DNA of 64,000 nt. It comes from AP-15 sp963818695 (GTDB taxonomy: Bacteria; Pseudomonadota; Alphaproteobacteria; ATCC43930; CGMCC-115725). The notes under the pieces are model-generated. The model did not search any database, was not told the origin of the DNA, and was given only the letters and a program-made list of their open reading frames with translations. A program made the position numbers and the translations under genes. The stretch is from NCBI GenBank assembly GCA_963818695.1, contig CAWFTG010000009.1:1-64000 (forward strand), written 5' to 3'. This document shows positions 45,838 through 55,018 of the stretch, in pieces. Position 1 is the first letter of the stretch. Every line of letters starts with the position of its first letter.

Positions 45838-48731
45838 TGCGCTGGCCCTTCGCGCTCTATTCCCGCGAAGTAGCGCAGGATTCCGGCGGGGCGGACGAGC
45901 GAGCCAGGGTGTTCGAGCATCTTGAACGAGGGTTCGGTGACGTCTGCCTCTCCCGGCGCGACCCGGTCGATCCGCACCCGCAGATCGTACCAAGCTGCTT
46001 GGCCGGTGATCGGGTCGGCATTGGCATAGGAATAGCCGCCATCGGGCGGCAGGAGTTCCGAGATCAGGTGGTTGAGCAGGAAGCCTTTGCGGAACTCGGG
46101 GGAGTCGGGAGCGAGGTTCCATGCCCCGCTGCGCTTGCCGATCGCGTTCCAGGTCCAGACTGTATCGTGATTGACCCCATCCACCAGCTTGGTCGGGACG
46201 CGAATGCGGCCGTGATGGCTCGACAGCCAAACCCAGTCGTCCTCCGCAAGGCCGAGGGCACGCCCAACCGCCCGGTTCACGAAGAGTCGGTTGCTGCCGA
46301 GGATTTGCCGCAACCAGGCATTCTGCGAGTGCCAGGAATGGTACATCTGCATCGGCCGTTGGGTCAGAGCGTGCAGCGGGAAGCTGTTGCGGTCGATCCG
46401 GGTTTCCTCGAACGGCATGTACCAAAACGGCAGCGGGTCGAAATAGGTCGCGATCCGGTCGCGGTGGGTCTCCGGCGGCTGCACGCTTCCATGCCCTTGG
46501 GCGGCGAGACGGAAGCGCTGCAACGGCTCGACATAGAGCTGCAGGACGATGGGCTCCGGCTTGTCGATCAATCCCATTGTGACGGCGGTTTCGAGGTAGG
46601 CCTTGTTGGCGTGCTTGAAATAGAGCTGGTCCTCGGGCAGCTCGTGCTTCCAGAAACAGCCATTCGCAATATAGCGCTGGATCTGGTGCGGGTTCGGTGC
46701 CCCGCGTCCCGCATTCTCGCCCTCGGCGCCACGCCAGCCACCGAGCGGCCCGACGCCCGGACGCCGTTCGTGATTGACGATGTAATCGGGGTAGCCGCCA
46801 GGGTAGCGCGGCGCGCCCTCCGGTGTCACGAAGCCGGGTAGCCCGAGGCGCGCGCCGATCTCGATCAGCACATCCTGGAACGGACGGACATCACGGTCCG
46901 GCGTCACGATCGGCTGGCGTATCGCATCCGCCGGCCCCTCAACGCCGCCGATCGGGCGGTCGAGCAGCGATATGCAGTCCCAGCGTTCGAGATAGGTCGT
47001 GTCGGGCAGCACGAGGTCGGCGTAGGCGACCGTCTCGGAGTAATAGGCGTCCGAATAGATGATCCGCGGGATACGATATTCGCCGGTCGCCGGATCCTGG
47101 TCGGTCAGCATCCGCATCGTCTCGGCGGTGTTCATCGCCGAATTCCAGGCCATGTTGGCCATATACATAAACAGCGTGTCGATCGGGTACGGGTCGCCCT
47201 TCCACGCATTTGCGATGACCATCTGCATCATGCCGTGCGCGGCGATGGGCGCGTCCCAGGAGAAAGCCTTGTCGATGCGGAACGGCTGCCCGTCGGCGTC
47301 GAGGATCAGGTCTTCGGGCGACAGCGGGTAGCCGAGCGGGATCCCGGGTAGCGGTTTCCCGGGGGCGACCTGCTCCGGTCTGCCGGTGGGCTTCGGGCCT
47401 GGTGGGGCGGGCTTCGGATGCGGAGATTTGTATCGCCACCCGCCCGGCGCGTCGATCGTGCCGAGCAGCATCTGCAGCAAATGCAAGGCCCGGCAGGTCT
47501 GGAACCCGTTCGAGTGGGCGGAGATCCCGCGCATGGCATGCAGCGAGACCGGCCGGCCCCGCATCGTCTCGTGATGCCGCCCCGCCCAGTCGGTCCACGG
47601 CACGGCGAGCTCGATCTCCTCTTCGAAGGCCGTACGAGCCATCTCGCCGGCTAGCCGCCGAATAGTTGCGGCCGGAACGCCGCAGGTTTCGGCGACGGCT
47701 TCCGGCGCATAGCCCGGGTCGAGGTAACGCTCGGCCACCAGCTGGAAGACCGGGACGGCGCGCCGGCCGCCGGGAAGCACCGCGTCCCCGACCAGGCGGG
47801 CCGAAACTCCTGCCGCCATGCCGCTGGCGAGCGACCCCGACGGTTCGAGGACGAGCGGATCGCCGGCCTCGTTACGGGCGAAGAGCCCATCATCCGCCGC
47901 GCCCGGCGCCCGGATCACCAGCCAGCCGGCGTTGGTATAGCGGCCCAGATAACCGACATCGATCCGGTCGGCCTTCAGCAACTCGTGGATCAGCGAGAGC
48001 ACGAAGAGGCCGTCCGTGCCGGGCCTGATGCCGATCCATTCATCGGCAATCGCCGAATAGCCTGTGCGCACCGGGTTTACCGAGACAAATTTCGCGCCGC
48101 GCCGGCGCAGACCCGACAACCCGATCTTGATTGGGTTCGAATCATGGTCTTCGGCGACTCCGAACATCATGAAGAACCGGGTGCGCGCCCAATCCGGCTC
48201 GCCGAACTCCCAGAAGCTGCCGCCCAGCGTGTACATACCGGCGGCCGCCATATTCACCGAGCAGAAGCCGCCATGCGCGGCGAAATTCGGCGTCCCGAAC
48301 TGCGCCGCCCAATATCCGGTCAGCGATTGGCTCTGATCGCGTCCGGTGAAAAAGGCGAGCTTCTTGGGGTCGGTCGACCGGACCGATGCCAGCCACTCGA
48401 CCGCGGTCGCGACCGCTTCGTCCCATTCGATTTCGCGGAACTCGCCGGAACCTCGTTCCCCAACACGCTTGAGCGGCTTTGTGAGCTTGGCCGGCGAGGC
48501 CTGCTGCATGATGCCGGCCGCCCCCTTGCCGCAGATTACGCCGTGGTTGACGGGGTGGTCCCGGTTGCCCTCGATGTAGCGGATCGCACCGTCCTTGAGA
48601 TGCACTTTGATCCCGCAGCGGCAGGCGCACATGTAACAGGTCGTGCACTTCACTTGATCGGAAATCTGGGGCGACGTGTCGACCAACTCGCGCGGCGAGA
48701 AATAGTCACGCAATCTGCGGGCCAGCATCAT
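45834..48731 (-). CDS. soeA: Molybdopterin oxidoreductase, SoeA-like (sulfite dehydrogenase catalytic subunit)
   Basis: A 965-residue protein. The N-terminal 4Fe-4S site is CTTCYMCACRCG with the last Cys in GVICGKG. Next come KKLAFFTGRDQSQSLTGYWA and HGGFCSVNMAAAGMYTLGGS, then the MGD-binding C-terminal part (LHALTQRPMQMYHSWHSQNA, NRLFVNRAVGRALGLAEDDW). No Tat signal is visible, consistent with the cytoplasmic SoeABC complex that oxidises sulfite to sulfate. Other CISM enzymes are possible, but gene order A-B-C, sizes and the SoeC start favour Soe. A TAXI-type binding protein follows upstream on the same strand. Confidence 0.8.
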   Translation of the reverse strand: MMLARRLRDYFSPRELVDTSPQISDQVKCTTCYMCACRCGIKVHLKDGAIRYIEGNRDHPVNHGVICGKGAAGIMQQASPAKLTKPLKRVGERGSGEFREIEWDEAVATAVEWLASVRSTDPKKLAFFTGRDQSQSLTGYWAAQFGTPNFAAHGGFCSVNMAAAGMYTLGGSFWEFGEPDWARTRFFMMFGVAEDHDSNPIKIGLSGLRRRGAKFVSVNPVRTGYSAIADEWIGIRPGTDGLFVLSLIHELLKADRIDVGYLGRYTNAGWLVIRAPGAADDGLFARNEAGDPLVLEPSGSLASGMAAGVSARLVGDAVLPGGRRAVPVFQLVAERYLDPGYAPEAVAETCGVPAATIRRLAGEMARTAFEEEIELAVPWTDWAGRHHETMRGRPVSLHAMRGISAHSNGFQTCRALHLLQMLLGTIDAPGGWRYKSPHPKPAPPGPKPTGRPEQVAPGKPLPGIPLGYPLSPEDLILDADGQPFRIDKAFSWDAPIAAHGMMQMVIANAWKGDPYPIDTLFMYMANMAWNSAMNTAETMRMLTDQDPATGEYRIPRIIYSDAYYSETVAYADLVLPDTTYLERWDCISLLDRPIGGVEGPADAIRQPIVTPDRDVRPFQDVLIEIGARLGLPGFVTPEGAPRYPGGYPDYIVNHERRPGVGPLGGWRGAEGENAGRGAPNPHQIQRYIANGCFWKHELPEDQLYFKHANKAYLETAVTMGLIDKPEPIVLQLYVEPLQRFRLAAQGHGSVQPPETHRDRIATYFDPLPFWYMPFEETRIDRNSFPLHALTQRPMQMYHSWHSQNAWLRQILGSNRLFVNRAVGRALGLAEDDWVWLSSHHGRIRVPTKLVDGVNHDTVWTWNAIGKRSGAWNLAPDSPEFRKGFLLNHLISELLPPDGGYSYANADPITGQAAWYDLRVRIDRVAPGEADVTEPSFKMLEHPGSLVRPAGILRYFAGIEREGPAQ

Positions 48732-48765
48732 CCTCCACCTCGTGACCCCACGGGCCGATCTGTAC

Positions 48766-49860
48766 TCATTCGGGTTTCCTCAACTCGTCCCCCCCTTTGG
48801 GATCCTCGCGCTTGCCGAGCACACCGTTCTGATCGACCGGCAACCCGGCCTCGCGATAGAAGCGCTTCGCCCCCGCGTGCAGCGGTACGGAAAGTCCGTC
48901 GAGCGCATCCTCCAGCCGGACCTGCTTCCCGAGCGGGTCGCGCGCCTCGAGGAGCCGCTGGGTCGCGTCGTTCCAAAGCGCCCTGGTGATGGCATAGATC
49001 AGATCGTCAGGCGCGTCGGCGGATACGATCCACAGCGCATCAAAGCCGATCGACGGTGTCTCCACAGTGATCCCCGGGTAGGTTCCGGATGGAACCACGG
49101 AACGTCGGTAAGCGATCGAGCTTTCTCGCATTTTTGCGAGCACGTCGGCTTCGACGGGGATCAGCCGTACCGGCGTCTCCGCCGCCAGGTCACGGATCGC
49201 CGGTACGGGCACTCCGCCGATTATAAAAAAGCCGTCGAGCCTTCCGTCCATGACATTCGCAGCGGCCACGCCCGGGCGCAAATATTCGGCCGTCATATCC
49301 TTCTCGGTGAGCCCGGCGGCAGCAAGCACGACGCGGGCATCGGCAACCGTCCCCGAGGCGGGCTGGCCCAACGAAATATGCTTACCCCGAAGATCCGAGA
49401 GGGTTTGGATCGCGCTGTCGTCGCGAACCACCAATTGAAGGCTTTCAGGGAATAGGCTCGCGATCGCGCGCAAGTTCTTCAGCGGTCTGTCTCGGGCGAA
49501 TATGCCGGTTCCCGCATAGGCCCAGTTGGCGATGTCGGATTGGGCTATGCCGGATTCAATCTGCCCGGCGGCGACCATACGGAGGTTGTCAACCGAGCCT
49601 TGCGTCGCCTGCGTCACTGCTACCAGCCCGGGAACGCCGCAATTGCCGCCGTGCTCGCAAGGAGGAGAGCCGGCCGGCTTTGAGATAGCGCTGGCGATCA
49701 CCGCGCCGATCTCGAAGAACGTCCCGGAGGTCGCCGCTGCTCCGATACGGAAGAATTGCCCTTCCTGTGCGCTCGGCGACATGCCGCCCAAGAGGATACA
49801 GAGAACGAAAATGGCGGCCGCGACCCGAACGCACCACCAAACGCCAAACTTAGCGGACAT
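48766..49860 (-). CDS. TAXI-family TRAP transporter solute-binding protein
   Basis: From ATG 49860 (MSAKFGVWWCVRVAAAIFVL), a signal peptide to about residue 31 (GGMSPSAQ). The TAXI signature region FFRIGAAATSGTFFEIGAVI is followed by AVTQATQGSVDNLRMVAAGQ and SGIAQSDIANWAYAG. It binds an unknown organic anion in the periplasm. No TRAP membrane subunit lies next to it, so it is an orphan or works with a distant permease. It is 34 bp upstream of soeA, suggesting cotranscription. Confidence 0.85.
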   Translation of the reverse strand: MSAKFGVWWCVRVAAAIFVLCILLGGMSPSAQEGQFFRIGAAATSGTFFEIGAVIASAISKPAGSPPCEHGGNCGVPGLVAVTQATQGSVDNLRMVAAGQIESGIAQSDIANWAYAGTGIFARDRPLKNLRAIASLFPESLQLVVRDDSAIQTLSDLRGKHISLGQPASGTVADARVVLAAAGLTEKDMTAEYLRPGVAAANVMDGRLDGFFIIGGVPVPAIRDLAAETPVRLIPVEADVLAKMRESSIAYRRSVVPSGTYPGITVETPSIGFDALWIVSADAPDDLIYAITRALWNDATQRLLEARDPLGKQVRLEDALDGLSVPLHAGAKRFYREAGLPVDQNGVLGKREDPKGGDELRKPE

Positions 49861-49947
49861 CGTCTCACCGGTGAGACAGCAATTTCGGAAAACAACATGG
49901 ATCACACCGGATTGCAACAGCGCTCCACCCGCCGAGGGCGGGTCGCG

Positions 49948-51813
49948 CTAGGGGGGCGGATCCGGTGCGCCGGCCGTGCTCTCGGCGACCACGGCGATGA
50001 CTGCGCCGCCGTAACGTTCGAGCTTGCTGCGGCCTACCCCCGGAATCTCGGCCAACGCCTCCAGCGAGGCAGGACGCCGCCGCGCGACTTCCGTCAGGGT
50101 AGAATCGTGAAAGATCACGTAAGGCGGAAGTTCCTGCCGCCGTGCCTCTTCGAGGCGCCAGGCGCGCAGCGCATCCCATAATGGGTGTGCAGCGGGATCG
50201 AGGTCGGCGGCGCTCGTCGCTGCTTTGCGTCCGGCACGGCCCGTCTGCCGTTCGCCGCGGCGTTCTTCGAGCCGAAAGCGGACGGTCCTGGTGCCACGCA
50301 GGATCTCGGCGGCCCCCGGTGCAAGCGACAAACCGCCGTGACCGGCAACGTCCGGCAGAACAATACCTTGGGCGACCAATTGCCGGTAAACCGAGAGCCA
50401 GCCCTGGCGGTCCAGTTCGGTGCCGACCCCGAAGGTCTTCAGCCGATTGTGCCCGAGCCTCGATACGCGTTCGGTGGCGGCGCCGAGCAGCACATCCACG
50501 AGGTGATGCGCGCCGAAGCGCTGTCCGGTGCGGTAAATTGCCGAAAGCGCCTTTTGCGCGGCAATCGTCCCATCCCAGCTCGGGACGGGCATTTGGCAAT
50601 TGTCGCAATTGCCGCAGGGAGGGTGATCGGCTTCCCCGAAATAGCCGAGGAGCACTTGCCGCCGGCACGAGACTGTCTCGCAGTAGCCGATCAGCGCCTC
50701 GATCTTTTGCCGATCGATGCGGCGTTGCCGGTCCGGCGCCTCACTCATGTCGAGCAGGCGAAACAGATTCATCACATCGGCCATGCCGTAGGTCATCCAG
50801 GCATCGGCCGGCAGCCCGTCCCGCCCGGCGCGGCCGGTCTCCTGATAATAGGCCTCGAGGTTCTTCGGCACGTCGAGATGGGCGACGAAGCGGACATTAG
50901 GCTTGTCTATCCCCATGCCGAAAGCGATCGTCGCGGCGATGACGACCCCTTCCTCTCTGAGGAAGCGTTCTTGATGATGCTCGCGCGCCGCCGGTTCGAG
51001 ACCGGCATGATAAGGCAGCGCAGCACGCCCGCGCGCGCTCAGCCAAGTCGCGGTCTCCTCGGCAGAGCGCCGCGTGAAACAATAGACGATCCCCGCATCG
51101 GCAGGATGTTCGGTCGCGAGAAAACGCCAAAGTTGTTCGAGCGGACTGCGCTTGGGGACAACACGGTAGAACAGGTTCGGCCGGTCATACCCGGCGGCAA
51201 AGACCCGTGCGCCTGCCAGCTTCAGTTGAGCGATGATGTCGCGCCGCGTCGGGCCGTCCGCGGTGGCGGTCAGCGCCATGACCGGCACCCTTGGAAACCG
51301 CTCCTTGAGGATCGAGAGCTGCTGGTACTCCTGGCGGAAATCGTGCCCCCATTGCGAGATGCAGTGCGCCTCGTCGACGGCAAAAAGGGCGAGGCCAGTG
51401 TGCGACAGCAGCTCCAGGCAACGCGGCGTCATCAACCGCTCCGGCGACACATAAAGCAGATCGAGGGCCGCGTCCCGAACAGCGCCCTCGATCACGGCGG
51501 CCTCGCGGGGCGACAGTCGTGAATTGAGGGCCACCGCGCGCACCCCCGCCTGGCGCAGCGCGTCGACCTGGTCCTTCATCAACGCAATCAGCGGAGACAC
51601 CACGACGCCGAGGCCCGAACGCAGCAGCGCCGGGATCTGGTAACACACCGACTTGCCCCCGCCGGTCGGCATCAGCACGACGGCGTCGCCGCCGGCAACA
51701 ATGTGCTCGATGACCGCGAGCTGCTGACCGCGGAAGCTGTCGAACCCGAAAACTTCGCGCAGCACTCCCTCGGGGCTGCGTTCGCCTTGGCCGCTCACCG
51801 GTAAATCCGCCAC
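49948..51813 (-). CDS. recQ: ATP-dependent DNA helicase RecQ
   Basis: A 621-residue protein with all RecQ parts: AVVLMPTGGGKSVCYQIPAL (Walker A, near 50), ALFAVDEAHCISQWGHDFRQ (near 145), MGIDKPNVRFVAHLDVPKNL, the RQC zinc-binding Cys in GYCETVSCRRQVL and HPPCGNCDNC, and a C-terminal HRDC domain (LWDALRAWRLEEARRQELPP, IPGVGRSKLERYG). It unwinds recombination and replication intermediates. Length is normal. Confidence 0.95.
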   Translation of the reverse strand: MADLPVSGQGERSPEGVLREVFGFDSFRGQQLAVIEHIVAGGDAVVLMPTGGGKSVCYQIPALLRSGLGVVVSPLIALMKDQVDALRQAGVRAVALNSRLSPREAAVIEGAVRDAALDLLYVSPERLMTPRCLELLSHTGLALFAVDEAHCISQWGHDFRQEYQQLSILKERFPRVPVMALTATADGPTRRDIIAQLKLAGARVFAAGYDRPNLFYRVVPKRSPLEQLWRFLATEHPADAGIVYCFTRRSAEETATWLSARGRAALPYHAGLEPAAREHHQERFLREEGVVIAATIAFGMGIDKPNVRFVAHLDVPKNLEAYYQETGRAGRDGLPADAWMTYGMADVMNLFRLLDMSEAPDRQRRIDRQKIEALIGYCETVSCRRQVLLGYFGEADHPPCGNCDNCQMPVPSWDGTIAAQKALSAIYRTGQRFGAHHLVDVLLGAATERVSRLGHNRLKTFGVGTELDRQGWLSVYRQLVAQGIVLPDVAGHGGLSLAPGAAEILRGTRTVRFRLEERRGERQTGRAGRKAATSAADLDPAAHPLWDALRAWRLEEARRQELPPYVIFHDSTLTEVARRRPASLEALAEIPGVGRSKLERYGGAVIAVVAESTAGAPDPPP

Positions 51814-52091
51814 GTTGCATCTTTAGATGGGACCGGTCCGCTGCGAGATCGCCAGCATTACGCGGAACACCCTTTCATCGGCGAAATTCTACACGAGCCA
51901 TACCGATCCCGCAGCCACACCAAAGATACCGTGTAGCTGAGGCGTGATCTGTCCAGTTTTTGTAGCGAGTGATCTGTCCGGTTTTACAACCGCCCGAAAA
52001 GAGGGCGGGGCTGGTGCGGCCGGCGCCGCAGCGCCTGGCGCATCGCAAGAAGCGGCCGCGACGGCCGGTGGTGGGGATGATGCTGCATCAG

Positions 52092-52114
52092 AGCCTGCCC
52101 TCGCGAAAGCAGGG
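52092..52114. repeat. 23-nt hairpin element, copy 1 in the transposase relic
   Basis: AGCCTGCCCTCGCGAAAGCA plus GGG. Removing exactly these 23 nt joins CATCAG to GACGCC, restoring MMLHQD-ASRFAWLPG in one frame. Confidence 0.85.
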
Positions 52115-52366
52115 GACGCCTCGCGCTTCGCCTGGCTGCCGGGCGATGATCGGCAATACGATCTGGTGGTCACCCTGGACGACGCGACCAGCGCGGTCTA
52201 TTCGGGCTTTATCGTCGCGGAGGAGGGCACGGCCTCGAGCTTTCGCGCGCTGGCCGAGGTAATCGACCGGCACGGGCTGTTCTGCGAGCTCTATACCGAC
52301 CGCGGCAGCCACTATTTCCATACGCCCAAGGCCGGGGAGCCGGTGTCGAAGAGCGTGCAGACCCAG

Positions 52367-52389
52367 AGCCTGCCCCCGCGAAGGCGGGG
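52367..52389. repeat. 23-nt hairpin element, copy 2 in the transposase relic
   Basis: AGCCTGCCCCCGCGAAGGCG plus GGG. Removing exactly these 23 nt restores VQTQ-VGRALAQLGIRHIAA. It has the same length and the same AGCCTGCCC start as copy 1. Confidence 0.85.
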
Positions 52390-53094
52390 GTCGGGCGCGC
52401 GCTGGCGCAGCTCGGGATCCGCCACATCGCGGCCTATTCGCCCGAGGCGCGCGGCCTCCTGAGCATGTCGAAGGGCCGAGCGCGCCTTCCGTACCTTGCA
52501 GGACCGGCTGCCGAAGGAGCTGGCGCTGGCCGGCATCACGACGGTCGCGGCGGCCAATCGCCGGCTCGCCGAGACTTATTGGCCAGCCCACAACACCGCC
52601 TTCGCGGTCGCCCCGGCCGAGGCCGGCAGCGCTTTCGTCCTCGACCGCACCGGCCGGGTGCGCAAAATTCTGTGCTTGCAGGAGGAGCGACGGGTAGGCA
52701 ACAACAACACGGTCGAATGGCGTGGCCGCACCCTGCAGATCCCGCCGAGCCCGCTGCGGGCGCATTTCTTGCGCACCACGGTGCGCGTGCACGAGTACCC
52801 GGCGGTTACCTGGCCATATTCCATGGGCCGCATCGGCTGGCCGATTACGATCCCGAGGGAAACCGGTGCGATACCACCAAACTGGCTGCGTGAGCCCCCA
52901 ACCACCACAGAAGCGGTCAATCAATGCGCTACAAGAGACGGTCAACTTCACGCGTCAGCAACGGTCTTGGGCTTTGCGAACATGACCGAAAGCGAAGGCG
53001 GTCGGGCCTGAAAGGTGCATGCGATTAATTCGTACAATGTTGCTGCACAGGTTGCGAACTCGGATTGAGTCAGCGCCCGGCGATGAGGCCTGAG

Positions 53095-53616
53095 ATGAAC
53101 ATGCTGCATTTAATGCGCCACGCGAAGTCGAGCGCCAAAGAGGATGTCGAGGATCACGAGCGGCCATTGAGCCGGCGCGGCCGCAAGACGGCGCGGCGCG
53201 TCGGCAGAAATCTCTCGGCCAAGCTCGGCGCGATCGATCTTGTTCTCTGCTCGAGCGCACGGCGGACACGCGAGACGCTCGATTTGGTTCTCGAGGAGTT
53301 TTCTCCCGCGCCGCGCACCTCGATAGAGGACGAACTGTATCTCGCGTCGCGAGAAAAACTGGTGGCACGCCTAGGTCGCCTCGACGCACGCAATGTCAAT
53401 GTATTGCTGATCGGTCATAATCCTGGGCTTCACGAGCTGGCGATTGCACTCGCCGACGAGAATTCGCCGGCATTCCGGGCGCTCGCCTCTGGAAAATTTC
53501 CGACCGCCGCGAGTGTCAGCTTTCAAGTTCCGGCAGACTGGTCGCTTTTGGGCTCTTCGCGGCACGAGTTGATCGGTTACGTCACGCCTGAATCTCTGGC
53601 CGATGAAGACGAGTGA
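53095..53616 (+). CDS. SixA-like histidine phosphatase
   Basis: A 173-residue protein from ATG 53095 (MNMLHLMRHAKSSAKEDVED). The phosphatase RHG-type motif is LMRHAKSS. A second His-containing motif, LLIGHNPGLHELAIALA, is near residue 105, and LCSSARRTRETLDL is the usual R-containing step. It resembles SixA and alphaproteobacterial relatives that dephosphorylate phosphotransfer proteins. The 3' end overlaps the convergent hdaA gene by 40 bp. Confidence 0.8.
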   Translation: MNMLHLMRHAKSSAKEDVEDHERPLSRRGRKTARRVGRNLSAKLGAIDLVLCSSARRTRETLDLVLEEFSPAPRTSIEDELYLASREKLVARLGRLDARNVNVLLIGHNPGLHELAIALADENSPAFRALASGKFPTAASVSFQVPADWSLLGSSRHELIGYVTPESLADEDE

Positions 53617-54278
53617 CTTCCGGCTTCCGAGACGAGTTGGCGCGCCAGCGGCACCGTGATCGCGCGGCGGTCGCGCAGCGAAACCAGGTCGAGCATGGAG
53701 GCCATTTCGGCGGCTGCCGCGAACGACCGCTCCATGTGCGTAAGCAAATACGCGATCGCCTCCGGCGCGGCTCGCAGCTGGCGGTCGGCAAAGTGCTTGA
53801 CGAGAACCGCGCCGAGCAGCGGGTCATCAGGCAACCCGATCCCGATGGCCAAAACCGCGCGCAACCGCGACGCGAGGTCGGGCAGCTCGACGGTCCAGGA
53901 GGCGGGCGGCTGGCGAGCGGCCACTAAAAGGCTGCCTTGGATCTCCATACAGAGATTGTAAAGGTGGAGCAACGCGCGCTCGTCGGCGCGATCGGCATCA
54001 TCGATCGCGATTCGATGCCGGCGCTCCAAAACGAGACGAGCCACCGCCTCCTCGCTGAGCACTTCGCCAGGCACGATGACGCCCGCCGACCGTTCACACC
54101 AAACATGGAGGAGATGCGTCTTGCCGCAGCCCGCTGATCCATGCAGCGCTAAGGCTCGGGCGGGCCAATCGGGCCACTGGTCGATCCAGCTAACGGCTGC
54201 GGCGTTGCTGTCCGAAATCAGGAAATCGGTGCGGCTGAAGCCGATGCGGCGGGGCAGATCGAAAGTGAGCTGCATCAT
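53577..54278 (-). CDS. hdaA: HdaA-like regulator of DnaA
   Basis: A 233-residue protein starting MMQLTFDLPRRIGFSRTDFL. AAA+ features: ALALHGSAGCGKTHLLHVWC (Walker A, near 45), IAIDDADRADERALLHLYNL (Walker B), and the DnaA-like sensor regions PDLASRLRAVLAIGIGLPDD. It lacks the DnaA DNA-binding domain, as expected for Hda/HdaA, which promotes hydrolysis of DnaA-bound ATP after initiation. It lies by a CDP-alcohol transferase and DUF2066 gene, a common alphaproteobacterial order. Confidence 0.85.
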   Translation of the reverse strand: MMQLTFDLPRRIGFSRTDFLISDSNAAAVSWIDQWPDWPARALALHGSAGCGKTHLLHVWCERSAGVIVPGEVLSEEAVARLVLERRHRIAIDDADRADERALLHLYNLCMEIQGSLLVAARQPPASWTVELPDLASRLRAVLAIGIGLPDDPLLGAVLVKHFADRQLRAAPEAIAYLLTHMERSFAAAAEMASMLDLVSLRDRRAITVPLARQLVSEAGSHSSSSARDSGVT

Positions 54279-54333
54279 TGCTCCAGGACTCGAACCGATC
54301 CGGCAAACACGACCAGTGCCCGACCGAGTACGC

Positions 54334-54900
54334 TCACAAGGCCTGCTCGGAGTGCGCGAGGATGCGGGCCCACCGTAGGAGATAGGTCAATCCCGAAACG
54401 ATCGTGGTTACGGCGGCCGTCATCCCCAGCACCACATCCACTGGGCCGGCTTCGGCGCCGAGACCGCGGCGAGCCAACACATAGCCGACCATCGCGACCT
54501 GCACCCCCGTGTTGACTTTGCTGATGAAGAGCGGATGGGTGGGTTTCGGCAGCGCGGCAAGCGCCTGGATCAACAAAAAGCCGCCAATAATCATGACATC
54601 GCGAAAGACAACGAGAACCACGAGCCAAGCCCAGATCTGGCCGGCGATGCCGAGAGTGACATAAACGCTGACGAGAAGCACCTTGTCGGCGAGGGGATCC
54701 AATAGCGCGCCCAATCGCGTGCGCCGGTCGAAGTGTTTCGCAATAAAGCCGTCGAGCGCGTCTGAAACCCCCGCGACAACAAAAACCCAGAAGGCGGCCC
54801 AGTATCTCCCGTCGAGAATGAGCGAGATCGCGAGAGGGACCAGCAGCAACCGCCCCAGCGAAATCAAATTCGGGAGATTGAGCCCGAGCCCACGCATCAT
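54334..54900 (-). CDS. CDP-alcohol phosphatidyltransferase
   Basis: A 188-residue membrane enzyme. The family signature is SDALDGFIAKHFDRRTRLGA, then LLDPLADK, with the four Asp residues present and Lys in place of the usual Arg in the AR position. There are about five transmembrane helices (ISLGRLLLVPLAISLILDG; WVFVVAGV; VSVYVTLGIAGQIWAWLVVL). It is probably phosphatidylglycerophosphate synthase or cardiolipin synthase type; the exact product cannot be decided from sequence. Confidence 0.85.
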   Translation of the reverse strand: MMRGLGLNLPNLISLGRLLLVPLAISLILDGRYWAAFWVFVVAGVSDALDGFIAKHFDRRTRLGALLDPLADKVLLVSVYVTLGIAGQIWAWLVVLVVFRDVMIIGGFLLIQALAALPKPTHPLFISKVNTGVQVAMVGYVLARRGLGAEAGPVDVVLGMTAAVTTIVSGLTYLLRWARILAHSEQAL

Positions 54901-55018
54901 GGTTGCCGGAATGCGGGATCAGCGAGGCCGCCGTGCGAACCGGCGCGAAATCAACTGCCGATGAAGCGAGTCTGCGATGATGAAGATCGGCATGCCGAGA
55001 CGGCTGTCGGGGGCGGGG

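Larger units (their letters stand above)
51944..52955 (+). pseudogene. ISNCY-type transposase relic with several small palindrome insertions
   Basis: Integrase-core remnants in shifting frames: RFAWLPGDDRQYDLVVTLDD, LFCELYTDRGSHYFHTPKAG, LGIRHIAAYSPEARG, KELALAGITTVAAANRRLAE, YLAIFHGPHRLADYDPEGN. The N-terminal HTH half is missing. The coding sequence is interrupted by 23-nt hairpins at 52092 and 52367 and by a different insert containing CCTGAGCATGTCGAAGG near 52455. A further frame change lies near 52800. Terminal repeats containing TTGTAGCG (left near 51960, right near 52935) mark the element ends approximately. Confidence 0.75.

Noticed and set aside
45828..48989. Plus-strand ORFs over soeA
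   Set aside because: Shadows of the molybdopterin enzyme frame.
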